Shown here piece by piece: positions 25,350 through 34,225 of a stretch of 64,000 bases of DNA. The stretch spans positions 1 through 64,000 of the forward strand of contig CAXRIN010000058.1 of NCBI GenBank assembly GCA_964230605.1. The letters run 5' to 3'. Numbering within the stretch: position 1 is the first letter of the stretch; each line of letters starts with the position of its first letter. The stretch is from GCA-002722245 sp964230605 (lineage in GTDB: Bacteria; Bacteroidota; Bacteroidia; Flavobacteriales_C; GCA-002722245). The translations under genes were made by a program, and so were the position numbers. The notes under the pieces are model-generated. The model was not told where the DNA came from, made no database searches, and saw only the letters and a program-made list of their open reading frames with translations.

Positions 25350-27493
25350 TACAACTTTTGTAATTCACCGGTTTTAAGTGATTTTAAAACAGCAAAAGTA
25401 ACTTTAGAAGTTGAATATAATTCATCAAAGCTAATAGCTAATTTTCCTTTTTCAACTGCCGTTTTCAACGCTTTGAATTCCCCTTTAAAGCCTTTGTCTT
25501 GATTAGCATTTTTTGATTTTGTAGATTTTCCACCCTTGAAAATTTCTAATTCACGGAAGTTATCCATCTTCATTGCAATATCAGGAGCAAAAAGCTCTAT
25601 ATACTCCTTTGGTAACTGACTATTTCCAAAAGCATAGTAGTTAATAACAGCTGTAGATCCGTTTTGATATTTAATGGTAATACTTACATTATCTTCATCA
25701 GGAACGCTTTGATCTGGCTTGGTAACACAACTCGCAAATACACTCTCTGGCAATGAACCAACCAAATAAGTACAAGCGTCGATAAAGTGACAAACTTCTC
25801 CTAAAATTCTTCCTCCTCCAACTTCAGGATCTTGAATCCAAACATCTGTTGGAATAGTTCCAGCATTAACACGGTAATTAATACTCATTGGCAATTCGCC
25901 AACAACCTTTTTCATTTCAGTCACCAAAGGCGCAAATCTTCGGTTATAACCAACTTGTAAAACAGGTTTCTTTTCAGCGGTTGAGTAAAATGTTTTTATA
26001 TCCTCTAATTCATTTTCATAAATGGCTAGCGGCTTTTCTACGAAAACGTTCTTACCTGCTTTCAGTGAATTTAAAACCTTTTCTCCATGATCATTGTGAC
26101 GAGTTGTAATAAACACGGTATTGATTTCATCACTTTTTAACAGTTCTTGATAATCAGTTGTGATATACTTGAATTCGTGCTTATTTCCTGTTGAATGAGC
26201 ACTAACTCCAGTTGCCGTACATAATCCAACAAAATTTGAATTTCCAACTTCCTTTAAATTTGGAATAATAACCGATTTGGTAAAGTTTCCTGCTCCAATT
26301 AATCCAACATTAAGTGCATCGGATTTTACAGCTGCATCAGATATTTTTACTAACTCAGATTTTAATTCAACCCCTTCTTTATAATTTAATAAAATACCCA
26401 AGTAATCTTCTTGAATTTTTCCTTCCAGTAAATCATATGCAGTCAAAGCATTGTCAAATTCATATTCATGAGTAACCATTTCTGATGGCGTAATTCTACC
26501 TTCATCTACCAAATCTAAAAAGGCTTCAAAGTTTCTTTGCTCTGTCCATCTAACATGCGGAAAAGGATAATCAATCCCTTGCTCTTCATATTTCGGATCA
26601 TATCTACCAGGACCATAAGCCATTGAAAGCTTTAATTCCAATTCCTTTTTGTAGTATTCATTTCTTGGTATATCCATACCAACTAAACCTACAACTACAA
26701 CTCTTCCCTTCATTCTAGAAATTTCACCAGCATCCATAATTGGCTGATTACTAGAAGTACTTGCTGCTATAATAACCGCATCAGCACCATTACCATTTGT
26801 AAACAAATTAGATTTTTCAATAACTTCATTTGGCACACAAACTTCATCAGCACCCAATTTTTTCGCTAATTCTAATTTCTTAGGGTCAAAATCTGTCCCT
26901 AACACTTTACATCCGTTTGCCTTTAATAGTTGAACTGTGATTTGACCTAGCAAACCTAATCCCATAACCACGATTCTTTCTCCTAAAGTAGGAGCCGTTT
27001 GTCTGATTCCTTGAAGAGCTATTGAACCAACTGTTACAAAAGATGCATCAGCGTCACTAACATTTTTGGGAACCTTTACAAAAAGATTCTTCGGAACATA
27101 ATTTATTTCACTGTGATTGGCATATCCTGCACCTCCACAAGCAACACGATCACCAACGGAAACACCAGTAACTTTAGAACCAACCTGCACAACTTCTCCA
27201 ACACATGAATACCCCAAAGGTATTGGAGTATCTAACTTAGTAAATACTTTTTCAAGCGTATTTTTAATACCCTCTTGTTTCATTTTATTTACCACTTGTT
27301 TAACCAAATCAGGACGAGCTTTTGCCTTTCCTACTAATGATTTTTTGGCTAAATCAACAATCATTTTTTCAGTTCCCGCCGAAACAAGTGATGTTTTAGT
27401 TTTAACTAAAACACCATTTTCACCACAAATTGGTGCCGGCACCTCAAATACTCCTAATTCTCCAGTTTTGTATGATTGGATAAGTTGCTTCAT
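25349..27493 (-). CDS. Bi-domain oxidoreductase (zinc ADH + Gfo/Idh/MocA)
   Basis: 714 residues, a natural fusion. Residues 1-350 form a medium-chain (zinc-type) dehydrogenase with nucleotide motif VVMGLGLLGQITVQLLKANG (about 191). From about 383 a Gfo/Idh/MocA domain begins with NVGLIGAGNF and includes the catalytic-lysine region NVFVEKPLA (about 470). Both halves bind NAD(P). Such fusions are found in surface polysaccharide clusters next to heparinase-fold and WbuB-like genes, exactly as here; the reaction is unproven but likely oxidises or epimerises a sugar intermediate. I start at the ATG at 27491-27493, where MKQLIQSYKTGEL begins; a longer frame would run through the promoter. Confidence 0.88.
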   Translation of the reverse strand: MKQLIQSYKTGELGVFEVPAPICGENGVLVKTKTSLVSAGTEKMIVDLAKKSLVGKAKARPDLVKQVVNKMKQEGIKNTLEKVFTKLDTPIPLGYSCVGEVVQVGSKVTGVSVGDRVACGGAGYANHSEINYVPKNLFVKVPKNVSDADASFVTVGSIALQGIRQTAPTLGERIVVMGLGLLGQITVQLLKANGCKVLGTDFDPKKLELAKKLGADEVCVPNEVIEKSNLFTNGNGADAVIIAASTSSNQPIMDAGEISRMKGRVVVVGLVGMDIPRNEYYKKELELKLSMAYGPGRYDPKYEEQGIDYPFPHVRWTEQRNFEAFLDLVDEGRITPSEMVTHEYEFDNALTAYDLLEGKIQEDYLGILLNYKEGVELKSELVKISDAAVKSDALNVGLIGAGNFTKSVIIPNLKEVGNSNFVGLCTATGVSAHSTGNKHEFKYITTDYQELLKSDEINTVFITTRHNDHGEKVLNSLKAGKNVFVEKPLAIYENELEDIKTFYSTAEKKPVLQVGYNRRFAPLVTEMKKVVGELPMSINYRVNAGTIPTDVWIQDPEVGGGRILGEVCHFIDACTYLVGSLPESVFASCVTKPDQSVPDEDNVSITIKYQNGSTAVINYYAFGNSQLPKEYIELFAPDIAMKMDNFRELEIFKGGKSTKSKNANQDKGFKGEFKALKTAVEKGKLAISFDELYSTSKVTFAVLKSLKTGELQKL

Positions 27494-27514
27494 GCTTCTG
27501 TTAGATTTTGGGGA

Positions 27515-27522
27515 CAAATATA
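27515..27522 (-). promoter_or_regulatory. -7 element of oxidoreductase operon
   Basis: TATATTTG on the minus strand, 21 bases before the ATG at 27493. It fits TAnnTTTG and marks the start of the oxidoreductase/heparinase/WbuB operon. Confidence 0.6.
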
Positions 27523-27582
27523 GCAAGCAAAACCCAGTGTTAAGGGACGATTTTGTTTTATTATCCAAAATCAGTTGTGTTT

Positions 27583-27617
27583 AAAACAAAAAAGCCATCT
27601 AGATGGACTAGATGGCT
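27583..27617 (-). terminator. Strong minus-strand terminator hairpin
   Basis: AGCCATCTAG (27593-27602), loop ATGGA, CTAGATGGCT (27608-27617): a perfect ten-pair stem. On the minus strand it is followed by TTTTTTGTTTT. No minus-strand gene is known upstream of it, so it implies a transcript from within 27618-27969 or antisense to the regulator gene. Confidence 0.7.
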
Positions 27618-27680
27618 GTGGGTAAGTTTAAAGAACGATTTAATAAGGTAAATATGTTTAATCAATTTTTGCTTGAAAAA

Positions 27681-27702
27681 TGGGCGGGGCCTAATCCGCC
27701 CA
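27681..27702 (-). other. GC-rich hairpin
   Basis: TGGGCGG / CCGCCCA (27681-27687 and 27696-27702), eight-base loop, in an otherwise AT-rich region. On the minus strand it is followed by TTTTTC. It could be part of a small RNA or a second weak terminator. Confidence 0.5.
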
Positions 27703-27799
27703 AATAAACCTATAATTATGAGATGGAATACCACCCTCAACTTTAACGAAAGTATTTCACTTTGCTTAGGTAACCTAAAAACAATACATGACTGTGGTT

Positions 27800-27840
27800 G
27801 GACAACCCCATATTCTACATCGGACAATCACTGGACAACC
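27800..27840. repeat. Three phased GGACAAYC direct repeats
   Basis: GGACAACC at 27800-27807, GGACAATC at 27822-27829 and GGACAACC at 27833-27840. The spacings are 22 and 11 bp, i.e. two and one helical turns. The arms GTGGTTG (27794-27800) and CAACCAC (27836-27842) also form an inverted repeat. This resembles an array of operator half-sites 130 bp before the regulator gene. Confidence 0.55.
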
Positions 27841-27969
27841 ACTTACAAATAAAGTCTAGACACCCAATTTCATTATGATTTTATCATTTTTTAGTTTTCT
27901 TTCTAGGATTCTATTAGTTTCGTAGCAAGGAATAAATGATTAATTTTTATCTACAATTTCCCTAAACCT

Positions 27970-30765
27970 ATGATTATTAAAAAACTTTTTCTTTTATTTC
28001 TGACGATCTTTTGGATGAACACTTTTTGCTCCGTTCCTGAAATAGTCAATTTTACTTCTAAAAACTACGATGCTCACTCCATTAACTATGATATTGAACA
28101 AGATACATCTGGCTTGATTTATATTGGGAATGCTTATTGTGTTTTAGAATTTGACGCTAAAAAATTCAGGAAAATCCCTCTAGTATCTGGTAAAAGTGCC
28201 ATTAGTTTCGCCAAAGATGATCAAGGAAAAATATTTGTTGGTTCTTCATCTGAATTTGGATACTTAACCAAAGATTCTACTCAAAAAACAGTCTATAAAT
28301 CATTGAAGCATCTTATTCCCGGAAAAAAAGAAATCAATGAAATTTTTCACACTTCGTGGTACGACGGTGCTATTTATTTTGGATGTTATAGAGGGATTTA
28401 CAGATATAAAAACGAGATTATTGAAAAAGTTGAGGGATTTACAGACTCCACTCTAATTGACCATATTCAAATCGTAAAAGGAGAACTTTTATATTGGGAA
28501 AACGCTAAAGGTTTGGGAAGAGTTCAAGGTTTAAAGGCAACAAATTTTCATGAAGATATTTATACCAGAGCAGTAAGGGGTATTGAATACATAAATGAAA
28601 ACTATGTGATTTTTGGAAAGTTCGGCGTAAAAGCAATCAGAAAACCAAACCTTTATTCTTCTGCTCAGGCTGAGTTAATTAAAGTCGATGTTTCATCAAT
28701 CCTCAAATTAAATGATGATGAAGTTTTAATAGGAACAATTAATAGTGGAATATACCTTTTGAATGCACAAGGAAATCTTAAAAGGCATTTTACTGTTGAT
28801 CATGGTTTACAAGATAATTTCATAAGAAAATTGTTCAAAGACAAAGAGGGCAACATTTGGATTGCTTATAACAATGGAATTGGAATCTTCAAATGGGGCT
28901 CTCCTTTACAATACATTACTCATTCACAAGGTTTTGAAGGAATGGGTTATACAGGAGTAGTTTTTGAAAACAAGCTTTACATCGGAACCTCAAGAGGACT
29001 ATATGTAATGAACGATTGGGAAGAAGGCTTATCTAAAATTGATGATTTTGAATTAGTCCCTGGAATGCCTGAAGGAACAATTAATTATTTGACCATCGCT
29101 AACGGAAAACTAATTATTTGCCAAGCTGCTGAAACATATACCCTTGAAAATAACAAAGCTCAAAGAATTTCAGATGGATCATGGTATGGATCATGGATTT
29201 GGAAAACCGCAGATAAATACAATAAAAATGAAGCTTTTGTAGGTACTTATGAAGGAGTAGAGCGATACATTTTTAAAAATAACAACTGGATTCATTTAGG
29301 ACACATTAAAAAATTTGCTGAGTCTTCCAGAGTTATGGAAATTGATGAAAGAGGAATAATTTGGGCAATTCAGGGAAATAAAGGTTTGTATAGAGTTGAA
29401 TTAAACGAATCAAGAGATTCAGCCATCTCAATAATTAATTATGCTGAAAAACCAGGATTCAAATCCGATGACTTTAATGATATTTTTTATTTCGATAATA
29501 AGATATATATCACAACATATAAGGGAGTTTATTTCCTCAAAGGGGATTCTTTGATATTAGATAAGTCATTTGATAACATTAAAAAATATGTTCAAAGAGC
29601 ACGAATATATGATTACAACAAAATTTATGGAATTTATAAAGATCAGGCCTACTTGATCAAAAAAGTGGATCAAAAATGGCAAATTGATCCATCTTCGCTT
29701 TCGTTTTCAAAAAGTAGTCTTGTAGGTTCAACTGAATTTTTTAGTAAAATATCCAAAAACACTTATCTCTTAGGAACTCAAGATGGATATGCCATTTATA
29801 AACCAAACAAGGAATCTAAACCTTCTGATTCTAAATGTTTGATTAGAAATATAGAATTGATTGGTGAAGAAGTTGATTCAAGCTTATTCCTTGGAAAACC
29901 TAAACAGAAATTAGAGTTTGAGTATGCTTACAATAATATTCGTTTTACATTCTCAATTCCTGAATACAGTGTAATCGACCAAATAATATATCAAACTCAA
30001 CTCCTGAGAGATAACAAACCTTTAAGTGGTTGGCAAAATGTAAAAGAGGTTAATTATAAAGAATTCACCAACCTAAAGGAAGGAGAGTATACTTTTATTG
30101 TAAGAGCTAAAAAAGGAAATCAAGCAATGGGAACTGAAACATACAACTTCAGTATTCTACCTCCTTGGTATAGAACAAATACTGCGAATATCACTTATTT
30201 CATAGGGCTTATTTTAGGTGGTTTGTTTATTAGACTGAGATTTAAAAAACAAGCGGAAAAGCTTAAAGCAGAAAAAACGCGAGAATTAGAGATAAAGGAA
30301 AAATTACACAATGCTGAAAAGTTAGAAATTGAGCTGAAAAACAAAGACAATGAATTAGCATACATGGCACTTTCCTACACGCAAAAAAAGGAAATGCTTG
30401 CATCATTAGAAAACAAATTAGATGCGCTTTCAAAAGAATTAGAGCACAATGACAGACAAAAAGTTAACTCTTTAAAAAGAACAGTCTCTTCAAGCATTGA
30501 TGATGAAAGTAACTGGGAAAACTTTCAAGTTCACTTCGATCAAAAAAACAATAATTTCTTTCAAAAACTTAAAGAAGTTGATAATAAGCTAAACGAATCA
30601 TATTTGTTATTTCTTTCTTATGTAAGAATGGGAAAATCAAATAAGGAAATTGCCGATTTATTAAACATATCAGTTGCTGCTGTTGAGAAAAGAAAATATA
30701 GATTAAAGAAAAAGTGGGGGCTTGAAAATGATACCAGTTTCACAGATTTCTTGAGAGATTTATAA
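27970..30765 (+). CDS. Propeller / Y_Y_Y / LuxR-type transmembrane regulator
   Basis: 931 residues. A signal peptide or anchor (about 1-20) leads into beta-propeller repeats of the two-component-regulator type (for example NEVLIGTINSGIYLLN-like and KDKEGNIWIAYNNGIGIFKW near 295). A Y_Y_Y domain follows (KEGEYTFIVRAKKGNQAMGT near 705), then one transmembrane helix (about 742-757), a long coiled coil (760-840) and a C-terminal LuxR-type helix-turn-helix (MGKSNKEIADLLNISVAAVEK, about 888-907 read in parts). There is no histidine kinase domain, so the signal probably passes directly from periplasm to DNA. It stands between the two halves of the polysaccharide region and is the obvious candidate regulator for it. 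Confidence 0.88.
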   Translation: MIIKKLFLLFLTIFWMNTFCSVPEIVNFTSKNYDAHSINYDIEQDTSGLIYIGNAYCVLEFDAKKFRKIPLVSGKSAISFAKDDQGKIFVGSSSEFGYLTKDSTQKTVYKSLKHLIPGKKEINEIFHTSWYDGAIYFGCYRGIYRYKNEIIEKVEGFTDSTLIDHIQIVKGELLYWENAKGLGRVQGLKATNFHEDIYTRAVRGIEYINENYVIFGKFGVKAIRKPNLYSSAQAELIKVDVSSILKLNDDEVLIGTINSGIYLLNAQGNLKRHFTVDHGLQDNFIRKLFKDKEGNIWIAYNNGIGIFKWGSPLQYITHSQGFEGMGYTGVVFENKLYIGTSRGLYVMNDWEEGLSKIDDFELVPGMPEGTINYLTIANGKLIICQAAETYTLENNKAQRISDGSWYGSWIWKTADKYNKNEAFVGTYEGVERYIFKNNNWIHLGHIKKFAESSRVMEIDERGIIWAIQGNKGLYRVELNESRDSAISIINYAEKPGFKSDDFNDIFYFDNKIYITTYKGVYFLKGDSLILDKSFDNIKKYVQRARIYDYNKIYGIYKDQAYLIKKVDQKWQIDPSSLSFSKSSLVGSTEFFSKISKNTYLLGTQDGYAIYKPNKESKPSDSKCLIRNIELIGEEVDSSLFLGKPKQKLEFEYAYNNIRFTFSIPEYSVIDQIIYQTQLLRDNKPLSGWQNVKEVNYKEFTNLKEGEYTFIVRAKKGNQAMGTETYNFSILPPWYRTNTANITYFIGLILGGLFIRLRFKKQAEKLKAEKTRELEIKEKLHNAEKLEIELKNKDNELAYMALSYTQKKEMLASLENKLDALSKELEHNDRQKVNSLKRTVSSSIDDESNWENFQVHFDQKNNNFFQKLKEVDNKLNESYLLFLSYVRMGKSNKEIADLLNISVAAVEKRKYRLKKKWGLENDTSFTDFLRDL

Positions 30766-30814
30766 AATAATAGACAAAAAAAGGAATATCAGAGGTTAAT
30801 TTTCGTTACATCAA

Positions 30815-30842
30815 TTGCAGTACAAAATATGTTGTAAATTTA
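30815..30842 (+). promoter_or_regulatory. Possible porZ promoter
   Basis: TTG at 30815-30817, 17 bases, then TAAATTTA at 30835-30842, one base off the TAnnTTTG consensus, 13 bases before the porZ ATG. Confidence 0.35.
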
Positions 30843-30855
30843 TTGTGCTACTGTT

Positions 30856-33183
30856 ATGATTAAAACTATCAGTCACATATCCATCCTGATTTTATTGTTT
30901 GGTTCATTATTATCAACCGCTCAATTAGCCGGAATAGGTAAATTTTATGATCACCTTCCTTATAACCAAGGAACTGTTGTATGCTTGGCTGGGGACAAAG
31001 TTTATGCTGGAGTTGGGCAAACACTTTTTGTGTTAGATCAAAAAGACAATTCAATTACCAAACTAAGCAAAGTAAATCAGCTCTCTGATTTAGGTGTTAC
31101 AACTATAGCTTATTCCAAAAAACATAAAAGTGTTATTATTGGATACTTAACAGGAAATATCGACATCATTGTTAATAACCAAGTCATTAATATCCCTGAT
31201 ATTGAACGAACCTCAATTCAAGGTTTTAAATCTATAAACGATATTTACATTGATGAAGACTTTGCTTTTTTAAGCACTGGTTTTGGTATTGTAAAACTTG
31301 ACATACAACGTCAAGAAATCAAAGAAACCTATCTGATTGGAGATAACGCAACAAATGTTTTTGTTAACGACATTACTTTTTACAATGATTCCATTTTCGC
31401 AGCAACACAAGAAGGTATATATGTTGCTAATTTAAATAGTGCAAATCTTTCAAACTTTCAAAATTGGTCTGTTTTACCCTTCCGATTAGGCACCAATTTT
31501 AACGCCTTAGCTTCCAATGATTCCATTATAATGTTTAATGCATCAATTGAAGGAAATAACAAGGATACTATTCATTTATACAATAAAGGTGTTTGGAGTA
31601 AACTAAGTTTCGAAGGATACAAAAATGCTGATGTTTACAGTATTGAATATGAGAATGAAGAGTGGCTTTTAACTTTTAATGACATTGCTCATTGTTTAAA
31701 CAAAAATGGAGAAGCTAAAGAAAAGACATTTACTTATGCCGGAAATTACACTGGAATAAAACCTAAACACATGATTTCTGATGGTAATACTGGTTACTGG
31801 ATTGCCGATAATAAATATGGATTAGCGCACAGATTTTCAGCATGGAATTATGATGTTTTTACCCCATCAGGCCCTGCATACTATCAGGCATTTAAATTAG
31901 ATTTTAAAGGAGATGCACTCTGGGTTGCATCTGGAACATTAACAGCATTTTGGGGAAATAATTACGACAAAAAAGGAGTATATCGCTACCAAAATAATGA
32001 ATGGGATTCATACAATCGAGGAGGTTATGATTCAATATCTGATATTAGTACGGTTAGTATAAACCCATTTAATACTCAAGAAGTTTATTTTGGAAGTTGG
32101 GGAAAAGGTTTAGTGCGTACCGAAAATGGTAAAATCAAAGATGTTTTTCAAAATCATAATTCCGGAATTAACTCTCTTAATTTATTCAGAAATCACTTGG
32201 TTGGAGGAAATACATTCGATGAAAATGGAGTGCTTTGGGTTACATGCTCTGGCGCCCCTGGTGCTCCCGTAACTAACCCCCTAGTTGCATATGATGGTAA
32301 AGATTGGCACGAATATAATCTTGAAAATAAATTGGTAAATTCCACGCATGCCGGTGAAATATTTGTAGATGCAGAAGGATATAAATGGTTTGCTTCAAGA
32401 GATAATGGTGTTTTCGTATTTGATGATAATGGAACTTTAGGAGATGATAACGATGATAGAGTTGCATTAATTACAACAGGTGAAAACAGTGGGAATTTAC
32501 CTACCAAAAATGTGCATTGCATTGCACAAGATCAAGATGGAAAAGTGTGGATAGGTACCGAAGAAGGATTAACTGTTTTAAATTCAACTTTTGGTGTTTT
32601 TGATGGGGAAGCAAAAGCGGATAGAATTATAATTGAACAAGACGGTTCTTTTCAATACTTATTAGAAACGGAAATTGTGAAAACCATAAAAGTAGATGCA
32701 GCAAATAGAAAATGGATTGGAACAGCATCTGGAGGTGTATACTTAATTAGTGAGGACGGACAAGAGACAATACATCACTTTACAACAGAAAATTCACCTT
32801 TAATATCAAATACAATATTCGATATCGAAATATTCGGTACTACTGGAGAAGTATTCTTCGCAACGGACAAAGGATTAATGTCATATATTGGTGATGCAAC
32901 AGACGGTGATGAATATAATGGTCCAACCTATGCGTATCCAAACCCCGTAAGGCCTGATTATGAAGGGTTGATTGGAATTAAAGGTTTGGCTGAAAATGCT
33001 GAAGTAAAAATTACAGATATAACAGGAAACGTTATATACGAAACCATTAGCCAAGGAACAACCGCTACCTGGGATGGAAAATCATTAAATGGTAAACGAG
33101 CCCAAACTGGTGTTTATATCGTTTTCTCAGTTAACGAGGATGGTTCTCAAAAAGAAGTAGCTAAAATTCTTTTTATCAATTAA
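30856..33183 (+). CDS. porZ: PorZ-like type IX secretion protein
   Basis: 775 residues, the length of known PorZ. After a signal peptide (about 1-22) come two beta-propeller domains: the first (about 25-340) includes GKFYDHLPYNQG, GDKVYAGVGQTLFVLD and TGFGIVKLDIQ; the second (about 345-680) includes DNGVFVFDDNG and DGKVWIGTEEGLTVLNS. A type IX C-terminal domain closes the protein (YAYPNPVRPDYEG, then NGKRAQTGVYIVFSVNEDG). In Porphyromonas gingivalis PorZ is a surface subunit of the attachment complex that hands anionic LPS to the sortase PorU for cargo anchoring. Here it lies directly before the polysaccharide assembly genes, consistent with use of this glycan as anchor. No porU or other T9SS gene is in the window. 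Confidence 0.85.
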   Translation: MIKTISHISILILLFGSLLSTAQLAGIGKFYDHLPYNQGTVVCLAGDKVYAGVGQTLFVLDQKDNSITKLSKVNQLSDLGVTTIAYSKKHKSVIIGYLTGNIDIIVNNQVINIPDIERTSIQGFKSINDIYIDEDFAFLSTGFGIVKLDIQRQEIKETYLIGDNATNVFVNDITFYNDSIFAATQEGIYVANLNSANLSNFQNWSVLPFRLGTNFNALASNDSIIMFNASIEGNNKDTIHLYNKGVWSKLSFEGYKNADVYSIEYENEEWLLTFNDIAHCLNKNGEAKEKTFTYAGNYTGIKPKHMISDGNTGYWIADNKYGLAHRFSAWNYDVFTPSGPAYYQAFKLDFKGDALWVASGTLTAFWGNNYDKKGVYRYQNNEWDSYNRGGYDSISDISTVSINPFNTQEVYFGSWGKGLVRTENGKIKDVFQNHNSGINSLNLFRNHLVGGNTFDENGVLWVTCSGAPGAPVTNPLVAYDGKDWHEYNLENKLVNSTHAGEIFVDAEGYKWFASRDNGVFVFDDNGTLGDDNDDRVALITTGENSGNLPTKNVHCIAQDQDGKVWIGTEEGLTVLNSTFGVFDGEAKADRIIIEQDGSFQYLLETEIVKTIKVDAANRKWIGTASGGVYLISEDGQETIHHFTTENSPLISNTIFDIEIFGTTGEVFFATDKGLMSYIGDATDGDEYNGPTYAYPNPVRPDYEGLIGIKGLAENAEVKITDITGNVIYETISQGTTATWDGKSLNGKRAQTGVYIVFSVNEDGSQKEVAKILFIN

Positions 33184-33282
33184 TTCCAGATACTGATAAC
33201 ATTACCAACAAAAAATCAACCTTATTTACTATTTACACTAAATTAACTTTAACTTTACACTCCTTAAATTTTCTGCCTGTTT

Positions 33283-34206
33283 ATGAAAGAGGAGTATTCG
33301 TTCGTGAGTGTAAATAACAGACTAAGCTTTTTAAAAGTTGTACTTAAAAAAAGTCTTGTACCCATAATTTTAATTACAATACTTGGAGGAGTAACTGGTT
33401 ATTTTTTTAAGCCTAGTGGAACCTATGTTTCAAAAGGACTGCTATCAAATGGTGTCATAATTGAAAATCCATATTTACGAGATAATTTCTCTGTAAAATC
33501 AAGTGATGTCTCAATATCCTTTGAAGAAGTTAAAACTCTATTTTATTCAAAAAGCTTACTTAAAAATACTTTGTTAACTCTATGTGAAGTAAATGGCAGG
33601 AAAGATAACCTTGCCAACCATCTATTAGAATACAGTGATTTAGGAAAAGAAAAAATAGACTCAAAAAACTTAAATGAAAAAACAATAAATCAATTAATTG
33701 ATAAAGTATCCAATAATCTTGATATCTATGAGAAAAAAGGAAACTTTACAGTTGTTGAGTTCTCTCATAAAAATCAAGAAATAGCATCAATTACAGCTCA
33801 AGTAGTAATTGATAATGGAATAAATTTTCTAAAATCTGATTACCTACCAAACTACCAAGCTTCAATAAATAATATAAATTCAGAGCTGAACTCAGTAAAG
33901 AATAACCTTGAAGCATTAAACAATAAAACTGATTTGAATTATTTGGAGAGTTTAGAACAAAAAAAATTAGAAAATCAATTCTTTCAACTAGAAAACCAAT
34001 TGGCATTTTTCAAAACGAAAAAACTTACTGAAGAACTGCCCGTTAAATTAATAGATTCACCTGATAAACTAGCAAGCTATCAAACATACCCAACTTGGTT
34101 AATTGTATCACTTTACACTGCTTTTAGCTTTATATTTGCACTATCATTCTTCGTGGTTTTTTTCATGTTTCAAAACAACTACATAGAAATGAAAGCGTCA
34201 ATGTAA
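33283..34206 (+). CDS. Wzz-like chain-length protein (first copy)
   Basis: 307 residues with the Wzz topology: a cytoplasmic start, a transmembrane helix at about 23-42 (VPIILITILGGVTGYFF), a long periplasmic region with coiled-coil potential (190-245) and a second helix at about 272-298. It lacks a tyrosine kinase domain. Such proteins set polysaccharide chain length together with a Wzy polymerase. It is the first gene of a plus-strand run (flippase next, 19 bases later). Confidence 0.75.
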   Translation: MKEEYSFVSVNNRLSFLKVVLKKSLVPIILITILGGVTGYFFKPSGTYVSKGLLSNGVIIENPYLRDNFSVKSSDVSISFEEVKTLFYSKSLLKNTLLTLCEVNGRKDNLANHLLEYSDLGKEKIDSKNLNEKTINQLIDKVSNNLDIYEKKGNFTVVEFSHKNQEIASITAQVVIDNGINFLKSDYLPNYQASINNINSELNSVKNNLEALNNKTDLNYLESLEQKKLENQFFQLENQLAFFKTKKLTEELPVKLIDSPDKLASYQTYPTWLIVSLYTAFSFIFALSFFVVFFMFQNNYIEMKASM

Positions 34207-34225
34207 TCACGAGAATTCATATTTA

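Larger units (their letters stand above)
27494..27969. other. 476-bp structured intergenic region
   Basis: Lies between the divergent oxidoreductase and regulator genes. From left to right it contains the oxidoreductase -7 element (27515-27522), a minus-strand terminator hairpin (27583-27617), a GC-rich hairpin (27681-27702), and three GGACAAYC direct repeats (27800-27840). No convincing protein-coding frame is present. The structured part may hold a small RNA on the minus strand. Confidence 0.6.

Noticed and set aside
27561..27827. 88-codon minus-strand frame in the large intergenic region
   Set aside because: It reads through both hairpins and the phased repeats and shows no domain or signal.
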